From: Bacteroidia bacterium
GTDB lineage: Bacteria > Bacteroidota > Bacteroidia > 2-12-FULL-35-15
DNA: 64,000 nt
Direction: 5' to 3'
Assembly: GCA_030654175.1 (NCBI GenBank)
Contig: JAURXZ010000013.1
Location: forward strand, 1-64,000
A model generated the notes under the pieces. It made no database searches. It saw nothing but the letters and a program-made list of their open reading frames with translations, and was not told the origin of the DNA. Positions 43,730-52,490 of the stretch are shown here, piece by piece. Made by a program: the position numbers and the translations under genes. Numbering within the stretch: the stretch's first letter is position 1; the number at the start of each line of letters is the position of its first letter.

Positions 43730-43775
43730 AGCAATTAATTCTACAATCTGTTGAAATTATTCTCCACATTTTGAT
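43730..43775 (+). promoter_or_regulatory. Block-motif instance 7, before ytxH
   Basis: GCAATTAATTCTACAATCTG, then TTGAAATTATTCTCCACATT. TTCTACA-N3-TGTTGAA is a near-perfect palindrome, and TGTTGAAATTATTCTCCACA a second one. It lies about 30 bases before a TTTTTTTG at 43800-43807. Confidence 0.6.
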
Positions 43776-43859
43776 TGTAAATTACCGAAATGGGGTTGTT
43801 TTTTTTGGCATGGTTTTTCTCTATCCCCTAATTAAAATAATAACTAAAAAATATATAGC

Positions 43860-44090
43860 ATGACAACAAATACGAAAATTATCGGAGCATTATTGCTCGG
43901 TGCAGCTGCAGGTGCAGTGTTAGGTTTATTATTCGCTCCAAGCAAAGGAAGCGATTTAAGACAAAAGATCAAAGATAGCACCAGTGATCTTGCTGATGAA
44001 TTATCGGACAAAATTAAGGAAGGTAAAGAAGCTCTATCAGGATTGAAAGAAAGAGTTATGTCAGAGGCTGGTGATCATAAAATGAGCTAA
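43860..44090 (+). CDS. YtxH-domain small membrane protein
   Basis: 76 residues. A Gly/Ala/Leu-rich N-terminal helix GALLLGAAAGAVLGLLFAPSKG is the YtxH signature; an amphipathic charged helix (LADELSDKIKEGKEALSGLK) follows. General-stress proteins of unknown mechanism, inner membrane. Its own motif and promoter, with stops in all frames before rpoN. Confidence 0.85.
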   Translation: MTTNTKIIGALLLGAAAGAVLGLLFAPSKGSDLRQKIKDSTSDLADELSDKIKEGKEALSGLKERVMSEAGDHKMS

Positions 44091-44409
44091 AAGGTGAGTT
44101 GCCTAAAATAAGACAGCTATTTTGAAAAACAGCAGATAAATTGGGCAAGGGAAGGATATATTACTTGTTTTTATTTTAAGAAGATGAAAACAGTTAGAAG
44201 AAAAAAATAAAGTGTTAATCAAAAAATGAAATCTGGTTAAATTACCTAGCATTTGATAACTTTTATAGTCTTTTTATTTTAAAAATTCTTATTTCCTTCC
44301 TTTGTTCAATTATTCCTTTGATTCAGAAACACTTAGAATGATAATTTTTTAAAAGTAATTCATTATTTATTATACTATTTCAGTCATTGTTTCCAATATT
44401 TATTTATTT
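44091..44409. other. Intergenic region ytxH-rpoN, nothing recognised
   Basis: About 320 AT-rich bases. No clear terminator, promoter or frame. The block motif is at best very weak here (TTATTTCCTTCC near 44290). Confidence 0.45.
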
Positions 44410-45858
44410 ATGAACCAGCGCCAGCATCAGCAACAAAAACAGCAGCAAAAGCAAGGCTATTATATGTCGCAGCAGCATTTAAAGTTAATGCACATCATGC
44501 ATTTATCCGGTTACGCGTTGCAGGAATATATTGCTAATGAAATTGAAATGAATCCGGTTTTGGAAATGGAGAAGGAAGGTGATGTTGAGTTAAAGAATAA
44601 TGAAGAAGATGATTCATTTGATTCAGAATTGGTATGGGATTCGGAGGATGAATCTTTTGAAAAGAATTATAAACAAACAACTTCTAATGAAGATTACTAC
44701 GAAGCTCCGATAGTTCAATATTATTCCTTGCAGGAAAATTTGAAAGCTCAAATTCAGATGTTGAATTTAAGTGGCGAAGTAACGGAGATTGTTTATTATT
44801 TGATAGATGAATTAAACGATGATGGTTATTTGCCAACTCCTTTATCGGAAGTTACAGACAACTATGAGTTTTGTAATGGGAAGATTGTCGTGGAAGAGAA
44901 AGTTGAAAATGCCCTTAACACTCTGCAGAAATGTGAGCCGGCTGGGGTAGGAGCAAGGGATCTTCGCGAGTGCTTGCTCTTACAACTTAGAAGGAAAAAG
45001 AAAGCGGATCATAAAATTCATAAATTATCAATGCAATTGCTTGAAGAAGAATACCAGGCTTTTGTTCAGCGTCAATATCTTAAAATTAAAACAGCCTTGG
45101 GTATTTCATCAGATGAGTTAGAAAAATGTATTAACTATATTAGTAAACTTAGCCCTAAACCGGTCACTGAAATTAATAAATATGAATTACTTAAAGAACA
45201 AATAATTCCTGATTTTGAAGTGACTGTTGAGGATCAGGAAATATATGTATCACTCACGTCATCTGAGTTTGTGAAACTTCTTGTGAATACAAATTACACT
45301 TCAAAGGATATGAATATCCGCAATAATACCGAACGAAAACAAGTTGACGACTATTATAAAAATTTGGTTTCAGATGCCAATTCACTTGTAAATGCTTTAA
45401 AGGAAAGGGAAACAACAATGATCAATGTTATGAAAGTAATTGTTCAAATGCAACCCGATTTTTTTAAAAGTGGTGACATAAAGGAGTTGAGGCCTATGAT
45501 ACTTCAAGATATTGCGGTTTCTACAGGATTCGATATTAGTACTGTGTCGAGAATAACAAGTAATAAACATGTACAAACACCATTTGGGATATTTGGATTG
45601 AAAAATTTGTTTATGAGAGCAATACCTTCCGAAAGTCTTGATTCTTCACCATCCACGTCAATTCAGGTTCAGGAACTTATTCAAGAAATTGTGAAGAAAG
45701 AGAATAAATCAAAACCATTATCTGATACCCATATTATGCAATTATTAAAGAAACAGGAAATATCTATCGCAAGGCGAACAGTGGTCAAATATCGGGAATT
45801 AGCTGGTGTTCCTAATAGTACTATGCGTAGGGAGCAAGAAATGATTTTAAATGAATGA
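44410..45858 (+). CDS. rpoN: RNA polymerase sigma-54 factor
   Basis: 482 residues. Gln-rich activator-interacting N-terminus MNQRQHQQQKQQQKQ, then LMHIMHLSGYALQEYIANEIEMNPVLE (AID), a core-binding region with SLQENLKAQIQMLNLSG and KCEPAGVGARDLRECLLLQL, the HTH about 365-400 (LQDIAVSTGFDISTVSRITSNKHVQTPFGIFGLK), and the C-terminal RpoN box RRTVVKYRE. It needs an AAA+ activator; the NtrC-type regulator at 35946 is a candidate. A small coiled-coil lipoprotein follows after 60 bases. Confidence 0.97.
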   Translation: MNQRQHQQQKQQQKQGYYMSQQHLKLMHIMHLSGYALQEYIANEIEMNPVLEMEKEGDVELKNNEEDDSFDSELVWDSEDESFEKNYKQTTSNEDYYEAPIVQYYSLQENLKAQIQMLNLSGEVTEIVYYLIDELNDDGYLPTPLSEVTDNYEFCNGKIVVEEKVENALNTLQKCEPAGVGARDLRECLLLQLRRKKKADHKIHKLSMQLLEEEYQAFVQRQYLKIKTALGISSDELEKCINYISKLSPKPVTEINKYELLKEQIIPDFEVTVEDQEIYVSLTSSEFVKLLVNTNYTSKDMNIRNNTERKQVDDYYKNLVSDANSLVNALKERETTMINVMKVIVQMQPDFFKSGDIKELRPMILQDIAVSTGFDISTVSRITSNKHVQTPFGIFGLKNLFMRAIPSESLDSSPSTSIQVQELIQEIVKKENKSKPLSDTHIMQLLKKQEISIARRTVVKYRELAGVPNSTMRREQEMILNE

Positions 45859-45919
45859 TCCGAATATTTCTCTGCCAAATAAAAAAAATTAGTTAGCATT
45901 AATTTAAATTATTAAAATC

Positions 45920-46333
45920 ATGAATTTAAGGAATATTGTTTGGGTTGGATTAGCAACTGTGAGTCTTTTTAATTCTTGCACTTCAAAGGAAGATAGAATT
46001 GAAAATGTACAGGAAAAAGTTTTGGATGTTAAAGAAGATCTAAAAAAGGCTCAGGAAGAATTTATTGCTGAATCCGAAAAACGAATTGAAGAAAACCGAA
46101 TAAAAATTGATGAATTACGAATAAAAATTGCAAATTCTGATATAAAATTACGTGAAGAATATTTGATAAGAGTGAATAAATTGGAGCAAAAAAATACGGA
46201 ATTAAAAACCAAACTCAAAGAATATAAGGAAGAAGGAAAAGAGAAATGGGAAGAATTTAAACGTGAATTTAATTACGATATGGATGAATTAGGAAAAGCA
46301 TTGAAAGATCTTGTTATTGATAATAAAAAATAA
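45920..46333 (+). CDS. Small coiled-coil lipoprotein
   Basis: 137 residues. Lipoprotein signal MNLRNIVWVGLATVSLFNSC with lipobox LFNSC. The rest is an almost uninterrupted charged helix (EDRIENVQEKVLDVKEDLKK ... KIDELRIKIANSDIKLREEY) ending FNYDMDELGKALKDL. Fits the envelope-stress theme of this block and of the lipoprotein at 39952. Confidence 0.82.
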   Translation: MNLRNIVWVGLATVSLFNSCTSKEDRIENVQEKVLDVKEDLKKAQEEFIAESEKRIEENRIKIDELRIKIANSDIKLREEYLIRVNKLEQKNTELKTKLKEYKEEGKEKWEEFKREFNYDMDELGKALKDLVIDNKK

Positions 46334-46544
46334 GGATGTTTTAATATATAAATCGAATGTAATAATATATTTAGAGGCCAAATCTTAGATGCTTTAATGT
46401 CTTTTTGTATCTCAATAATTAAAGCACTAATTATTTTTTAATGTAAATGTTTTGTCATTAACTAAGCTATTCAAATAGTCTTTACCTCACCATTTGCAAT
46501 ATGGAATGACCTATCCATGATTTATTCCTACGAATTTAATTAAA

Positions 46545-48800
46545 CTATCTCGATAAAGTAAAAGAACCTTTTTCTGTTGACGTTTTGGTACTACATGGAG
46601 TGTTGTACTCGATAGTGTACTTATAGACCCCATCATCAACTCTTTTAAAATCAATGGTTTTACCATCCCAATCTTTGTTACAATCATAAGATTCGTACAC
46701 AACTTTACCAAGGCTATTGACTATTTTAATATGATAATCATTTACATTTTGAGTAGTAATTTTTAAAATGGGAGTATTCAAATCACTACTGAATTTAACT
46801 TTTTTGGGGACGTTTATAATTGGTACCCCCCCCCGATTGATAATATATATAGTATCTGTAGCTGCACATATTCCTTTGTTTACGGTAACGTAATACGTTC
46901 CTGTTCTATTTATCTTAATCGAGGGAGAAGTATCACCTGTTGACCATAAATAGGATGCGCCTGCATTTCCAGCATTTAATACAGCTGAATCTTTTCCGCA
47001 AAGCGAAATATCATTTCCCAGAAATACTTTAGGAGAAGGTTCAAATGTTATGTCTACAGTATCAGCACTGCTGCATAAACTATTTGAAACTTTAACCCAA
47101 TAAGTTCCACCTGAGGTAATTTTTATAGTTTGGGTATTAGCCCCTGTTGACCAAAAATGAGATACCGCGCCCGATCCGCCATTTAATGTTTGAATTACCC
47201 CATCGCATAACAAAAGATCCTCTCCTATATTAACATTGGGTACAGGTAGAAGTTTAACAAGAAGTGTATCTGAACTAGAACACCCTTTATTAGTGACATT
47301 TACCCAGTATTTACCCGCTTTAGTAACATTTATTTTTTGTTCATATTCGGAAGTTGACCATTTATAATTCATTCCATTGTTATGAGCATTTAAAACTATG
47401 GACTGATCCTTACAGATCGATGTATCATTTCCAAGTTTTACTTTGGGGTAGGAAGATACGGTAACAGTATGCGAAATGGTATCAATACCTGCCGAATCTG
47501 TTACATATAAATTAACACGGTATTCTCCCGGTGCCCTATAAAAATGCGAAGGATCAAGTTTAGTTGAAGTATTCTTTTTCGCAGCTCGTTTATCTCCAAA
47601 ATCCCATACTACATTCGGATGTCGGCCAGAACATCCGGCAGACTCAAAAATAAAATTGGTTGTTTCTTTGAAGCAAACATTCTTGTACGTAAAATTATTT
47701 TTAGTTTTATAAATTTCAGATTGAATGTGATCGGAAACGCCTAATGCTAATGAAGATTTTGTAGTGATCTTAGAAAATTCAAGGTTAAAAGAATTTGGAT
47801 TTTTTACAACTATAATTTGGTTTCCTTTATCAAATGGTATGTACAATTTCCCATCGGCACCCAACTCTATCTGGCCGGGCCCGGTAACACGTACAGCGGT
47901 ATCTGCAGGTGTTGAAGTAATATAATATGACTTAATTTTTTCTGTTGCAAAATCATATTGAAAAAAATTATTTTTTTTATTATCATACCAATTGGTCATA
48001 TATGCCTTCGATCCGTCAGGTGAAAATTCCATTCCGTATAAACCATTGCCTCCACCGGGTAATGTTATTGTTTTGGGATTATTAATGATCCCTGTGTATG
48101 CATCAAGATCACAAACAAAAGCAGTAGAAGTTGGGTTATTAGAAAATGAAATTCCCATTTTTCCATTGTGATAATCCAATTCTCCACGTCCAAGAAAAAT
48201 TTCCGGCCCGGAATAATCATACATAATTGTTCCGGGAGAAATACCCTTTTCATCAATTAAATATTTCTTAAAACCAATTTCGCAGGCATAAGCAAGCAGC
48301 CAGTAACTGTTCCGGCAGGGGCGTTTGATGATCTCAAGTCCTTCTGCAACATTTGCAGTATCTATTAGTACATTTAAATTAACCACCGCTCCAAGCCCAT
48401 CCTCCAATTTCATATCTACCACGCTGCAATATAAACTTGAACAGAATTCGGCATTATAAAAAACATAGAATTTATTCGGGTCATTAGGGAATGGACAAAT
48501 ATCAATTTCGGATGAGGATGAATTTGCATAGATGTTTTCTGAACCTGGCATGATAACATTTAGCTTATTGTATATTCCATCAGCATTCACAAAAAATAAA
48601 ATATTACCTAAACCATCTTCGGCATGTGCTATCGCCTCAAATCCATTGTTAATGCCGGTATAGCCAATGGTCGGTTTGGATGTTGCAAAGTTTAATTTTA
48701 CAATATTATTACTGCTATTCACAAATAAGTTACGAACCTGAGCAGTAGCAACATTATTTATGATCAGTAAAATCATAAAAGAAAAAGAGATGCGAGTCAT
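46545..48800 (-). CDS. Secreted PKD/Ig-repeat protein with CHU_C-like (type IX) C-terminus
   Basis: 751 residues. Signal peptide MTRISFSFMILLIINNVATAQ. Residues about 40-360 look like a beta-propeller (SPDGSKAYMTN, GADGKLYIPFDKGNQIIVV). A PKD domain follows (VVWDFGDKRAAKK, THFY-like PSHFYRAPGEYRVNLYV). Three Ig-like repeats LGNDTSICKDQSIVLNA ... YKWSTSEYEQKINVTKAGKYW. The last 90 residues, DYHIKIVNSLGKVVYESYDC then WDGK and DGVYKYTIEY, are of the gliding-motility-associated CHU_C type, a secretion signal for type IX export. A G9 tract (46826-46834) sits between repeats and C-terminus. Extracellular. Confidence 0.87.
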   Translation of the reverse strand: MTRISFSFMILLIINNVATAQVRNLFVNSSNNIVKLNFATSKPTIGYTGINNGFEAIAHAEDGLGNILFFVNADGIYNKLNVIMPGSENIYANSSSSEIDICPFPNDPNKFYVFYNAEFCSSLYCSVVDMKLEDGLGAVVNLNVLIDTANVAEGLEIIKRPCRNSYWLLAYACEIGFKKYLIDEKGISPGTIMYDYSGPEIFLGRGELDYHNGKMGISFSNNPTSTAFVCDLDAYTGIINNPKTITLPGGGNGLYGMEFSPDGSKAYMTNWYDNKKNNFFQYDFATEKIKSYYITSTPADTAVRVTGPGQIELGADGKLYIPFDKGNQIIVVKNPNSFNLEFSKITTKSSLALGVSDHIQSEIYKTKNNFTYKNVCFKETTNFIFESAGCSGRHPNVVWDFGDKRAAKKNTSTKLDPSHFYRAPGEYRVNLYVTDSAGIDTISHTVTVSSYPKVKLGNDTSICKDQSIVLNAHNNGMNYKWSTSEYEQKINVTKAGKYWVNVTNKGCSSSDTLLVKLLPVPNVNIGEDLLLCDGVIQTLNGGSGAVSHFWSTGANTQTIKITSGGTYWVKVSNSLCSSADTVDITFEPSPKVFLGNDISLCGKDSAVLNAGNAGASYLWSTGDTSPSIKINRTGTYYVTVNKGICAATDTIYIINRGGVPIINVPKKVKFSSDLNTPILKITTQNVNDYHIKIVNSLGKVVYESYDCNKDWDGKTIDFKRVDDGVYKYTIEYNTPCSTKTSTEKGSFTLSR

Positions 48801-49089
48801 ATATCAATGTGAATCAATGGTTATTTATTGGGTATAGCCTCGTTTGACCTTCTATCAAAGATATAGAAATTTAATTTACTTGATTAACTGAACTACTTGA
48901 GTCCATTCCTGCTTCCTTAAACTCTATATGACACTAATTTCACAAATTTAATACGCTGATTATCAATTATAGTTTTTAAAGAAAATTCGTGCAATTTGTT
49001 TCAAAAACTCTTTTCGGAGGGGACTCCTACTTCCATAATTAAAAAATCTTCTATATTTACCATATAATAACATGCATCTATACAATCAT

Positions 49090-52000
49090 ATGAAATCAAA
49101 ACTACTGACACTTGCTTTAATCGCTTTTGCTATCAGCACATTCGGGCAATTTCCACAAAATAATTATCAAAGCGCTTCTAACAAATACTATTGGAAAAAC
49201 AGGAAACCTTACGAGGGATACTGGCAACAAGATGTTCACTATAAAATAAACGCATCCATTGATGACAAAACAGATATTATTGATGGTGCAATTGAATTGG
49301 TCTATACCAATAATTCACCCGATGAATTACCCTTTGTATATTTCCATTTGTATAGTAATGCTCAAGCTAAAGGTTCTTATTTATCCAGCCTCTACCATAA
49401 CAACGGGATGAAATTAAGGTATGGTAAATACCAGGAACAGGGCCTAGGAACTAATGTTTCAAAGATCACATTTAACGGAGTTGATCTGAAAACGGAACAA
49501 GATAATACTGTGCTAAAAGTATTTCTTCCAAAGCCAATAAAATCAGGCGAAAGCATAACTTTCAAAATTGATTTTAAAACCTATTTTGATAACGGGACGA
49601 TTCGTAACCGGATGAAATTATTTAATGCCTGGGGAAATAAACATTATGATGTGGTTCACTGGTATCCCCGCATTTCGGTATATGACAAAAAATTCGGCTG
49701 GGATACCGATCAACACATGGATCACGAATTTTACGGTAATTTCGGAACGTATGATGTTGCTTTTACATTTCCAAACAATTATATCCTTGATGCAACAGGA
49801 GTGTTACAGAATAAAGACGAGGTATTGCCAGCCGATCTGCTTGCAAAACTTGATATTAAAAATTTCAAAAATAAACCCTGGAATGAAACACCATCCGTTA
49901 TAATACCAGCTGATGGAACAAAAAAAACATGGAGATTCCATGCCGAAAATGTTCATGACTTTGCACTTACAGCCGACCCTACTTACCGTATTGGTGAAGC
50001 TGAATGGAACGGAATAAAATGTATTTCCCTTGCTCAGGAGCCACATGCTTCACGTTGGCAGAATGCGGCAGAATATGCGGCTAAAGTGATAAGAGTAAAT
50101 TCCGAAGATTTTGGAATGTATGGCTATCCCAAAATGATAGTTGCGGATGCGCAGGACGGAATGGAATACCCAATGCTTACACTTGATGGTGGTTACGATC
50201 CTGATTATCGTGATCTGTTAGTACATGAGATCAGCCACAATTGGTTTTTTGGAATGGTTGGCTCTAATGAAACATACAGAGCTGCGCTGGATGAAGGATT
50301 TACTCAATTTTTAACCAACTGGACCTATGAACGGATCGATGGTAATCAACGGGTGAAATATGCACCTAAATCAAAATATGTGGAACGCTTCACAGAACCT
50401 GATTATGTAAGGAACAGCGAAGTTTATAATGGGTATATGAATGATGCTGCAAAAGGAATGGAAACCAATATTAATGTTCACTCTGATGGATTTGGCGGTG
50501 CAATACGGCACGGTGGAGGTTACCGACAAGTGTATATGAAAACAGCAACCATGCTTTATAACCTGCAATATACACTGGGCGATTCGTTGTTCCTGAGTGC
50601 TATGCAACATTATTTCAATCAATGGAAATTTGCTCATCCGTATTTTGAAGATTTCCGTAATTCGGTGATACAGCATACCAAGGTTGATCTCAACTGGTTC
50701 TTTGATCAATGGATCGAATCTTCCAAAACAATTGATTATGCCGTAAAATCAGTAAAAAGCGGAGATATGGATGGTGAATATAAAATCACCTTCAAGCGCA
50801 AAGGAATGCAAATGCCAATTGATTTTGCGGTAGTTGCAAAAAATGACAGTGTTTATAATTTTCACATCCCTAACAATTGGTTTGTAAAAAGAACCAAAGC
50901 AACCGTATTACCGCGTTGGATAGGCTGGGATAACGTGAAACCTGAATATACGGCTACTGTAATCATTCCTTCCGGTATTGAAGATGTGGTTATTGATCCA
51001 AGCACACGATTGGCTGATATATATATGCTTGACAACAATAAAAATTTTTCTATTAAATATCGTTTCGATTCTAAGATCTATAATCCGCCTAACTGGATGC
51101 GATATGAAGTATTTGCCCGTCCTGATATATGGTACAATGGCTATGATGGAATAAAAGCCGGATTAAATATCAATGGTAATTATATGAATTACAAACATAT
51201 TTTTGATGCAACAGTTTGGTTCAATACCGGTATTGCTCAAAATTATTTAACTACTACCATTGCAAAGGATAAATATGATGATGTAAATTTCCGGATCAGC
51301 TATCGTACGTCCACTGACGCGTTTATGAAGGGCTCCGCAATATATGGAACCGCAAAAGCATTGGATGGCTTAAATGCTTACACGCTTGGTTTTGACAGAA
51401 AAGATATTGAAGGAAAAAACAAGGTATATATGTTTTTCAAATCGATGTATCGGAAAGATCTGAATGACCTTACTTATTTATTATTACCTAAAGAATGGAC
51501 CCCTAATCAGCTTAACAATACATTAAACATTGGTATTGAGCATATCTATAATTACTCAAGAGGATCGGGTAATATTAATTTAGGACTGCGTACCTCGGCC
51601 CTGTTAAGTGATTATGACTATCAAACTCTTAATTTAAATGTAATTAACCGTACGCGTTTAGGAAAACTGGTTTTAAATACTCGCCTGATCGGGCAATATG
51701 GAACGGGTAATAACTGGGCAAGTGAATCTTCGTTATTTTTAGCAGGTGCAAATCCGGAAGAAATGATGGATAATAAATATACCCGTTCACAAGGCTTTTT
51801 TGATCCGGCCTGGGCAAATATGGGCGCCACCACCAATACATTCCAACATGGTGGCGGACTTAATTTACGTGGTTACTCCGGCTATTTAGCTCCTCAATTA
51901 ACAAGTGATGGAAGCTCGGTATTTACCTACAAAGGACAAACAGGGGCTGCGGTAAATGCAGAATTAGAATTTGATGGAATTGTAAGGATCAGAAGGCAAA

Positions 52001-52278
52001 ATTGGTTAACACGTACTTTTAAATTAACTACTTATTTGTTTGGTGATGCAGGTATCATCAATTACAATAGCCTTACTGATGATGTTTTAAAAATGAGCGA
52101 TGTGCGTATTGATGCAGGTTTAGGACTTGCATTTACCATTAAAAGGTTTGGAGTGTTACAAACGGTTAATCCTCTGACCATTCGTTTTGACATGCCATTT
52201 TTCTTAAACAAAACTCCGGCAACAGATATTGGGTTTATTCAATATCGCTTTGTTATTGGCGTGAGTAGAGCTTTTTAA
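49090..52278 (+). CDS. M1 family metallopeptidase fused to an Omp85-like barrel
   Basis: 1062 residues from ATG 49090 (a start at 49072 adds MHLYNH). Signal peptide MKSKLLTLALIAFAISTFGQ. The M1 catalytic domain (about 40-560) has LLVHEISHNWFFGM, zinc site H379 and H383 (HEISH) and E402 in DEGF with the usual 18-residue spacing; a YVxFHLYSN and GGYDPDYRDLL block are also M1-like. After about residue 640 the sequence becomes beta-rich with the Omp85-type LRGY motif (residues 926-929 of this start) and ends FVIGVSRAF with a terminal aromatic. Inference: an outer-membrane barrel presenting a peptidase domain. The N-terminal end of the M1 domain lacks the GAMEN motif in its usual form (DGMEYP here). 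Confidence 0.85.
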   Translation: MKSKLLTLALIAFAISTFGQFPQNNYQSASNKYYWKNRKPYEGYWQQDVHYKINASIDDKTDIIDGAIELVYTNNSPDELPFVYFHLYSNAQAKGSYLSSLYHNNGMKLRYGKYQEQGLGTNVSKITFNGVDLKTEQDNTVLKVFLPKPIKSGESITFKIDFKTYFDNGTIRNRMKLFNAWGNKHYDVVHWYPRISVYDKKFGWDTDQHMDHEFYGNFGTYDVAFTFPNNYILDATGVLQNKDEVLPADLLAKLDIKNFKNKPWNETPSVIIPADGTKKTWRFHAENVHDFALTADPTYRIGEAEWNGIKCISLAQEPHASRWQNAAEYAAKVIRVNSEDFGMYGYPKMIVADAQDGMEYPMLTLDGGYDPDYRDLLVHEISHNWFFGMVGSNETYRAALDEGFTQFLTNWTYERIDGNQRVKYAPKSKYVERFTEPDYVRNSEVYNGYMNDAAKGMETNINVHSDGFGGAIRHGGGYRQVYMKTATMLYNLQYTLGDSLFLSAMQHYFNQWKFAHPYFEDFRNSVIQHTKVDLNWFFDQWIESSKTIDYAVKSVKSGDMDGEYKITFKRKGMQMPIDFAVVAKNDSVYNFHIPNNWFVKRTKATVLPRWIGWDNVKPEYTATVIIPSGIEDVVIDPSTRLADIYMLDNNKNFSIKYRFDSKIYNPPNWMRYEVFARPDIWYNGYDGIKAGLNINGNYMNYKHIFDATVWFNTGIAQNYLTTTIAKDKYDDVNFRISYRTSTDAFMKGSAIYGTAKALDGLNAYTLGFDRKDIEGKNKVYMFFKSMYRKDLNDLTYLLLPKEWTPNQLNNTLNIGIEHIYNYSRGSGNINLGLRTSALLSDYDYQTLNLNVINRTRLGKLVLNTRLIGQYGTGNNWASESSLFLAGANPEEMMDNKYTRSQGFFDPAWANMGATTNTFQHGGGLNLRGYSGYLAPQLTSDGSSVFTYKGQTGAAVNAELEFDGIVRIRRQNWLTRTFKLTTYLFGDAGIINYNSLTDDVLKMSDVRIDAGLGLAFTIKRFGVLQTVNPLTIRFDMPFFLNKTPATDIGFIQYRFVIGVSRAF

Positions 52279-52298
52279 AAGCCAGCTCTATTATAATA

Positions 52299-52386
52299 GA
52301 ATGCAGATGACGCAGATGGTTATGATCAAAAATGATCTTTTATTGCCTGGATTCATACTGATTTTACTTGTGAAATCAGTGTCTTG
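52299..52386. repeat. Degenerate CGCAGATGACGCAGAT-type intergenic repeat
   Basis: ATGCAGATGACGCAGATGG, ATCAAAAATGATC and TGTGAAATCAGTGTC resemble an intergenic repeat common in Bacteroidota. Only one copy is seen in the window, so the call rests on resemblance. Confidence 0.35.
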
Positions 52387-52490
52387 TTTTTTCCTGACAA
52401 AAAAGTAAATTAATAATGACGGTTAAAAAAAAATGTTGTTATTTTGCTAAAATAAAAAATCGTAAAAATTTTAAACTTAAAAATAAAAAA

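Noticed and set aside
43800-43822. Sigma-54 -24/-12 promoter before ytxH (TGGCATGG...)
   Set aside because: The -24 GG is present but the -12 GC is not at the right distance; I therefore do not claim it.
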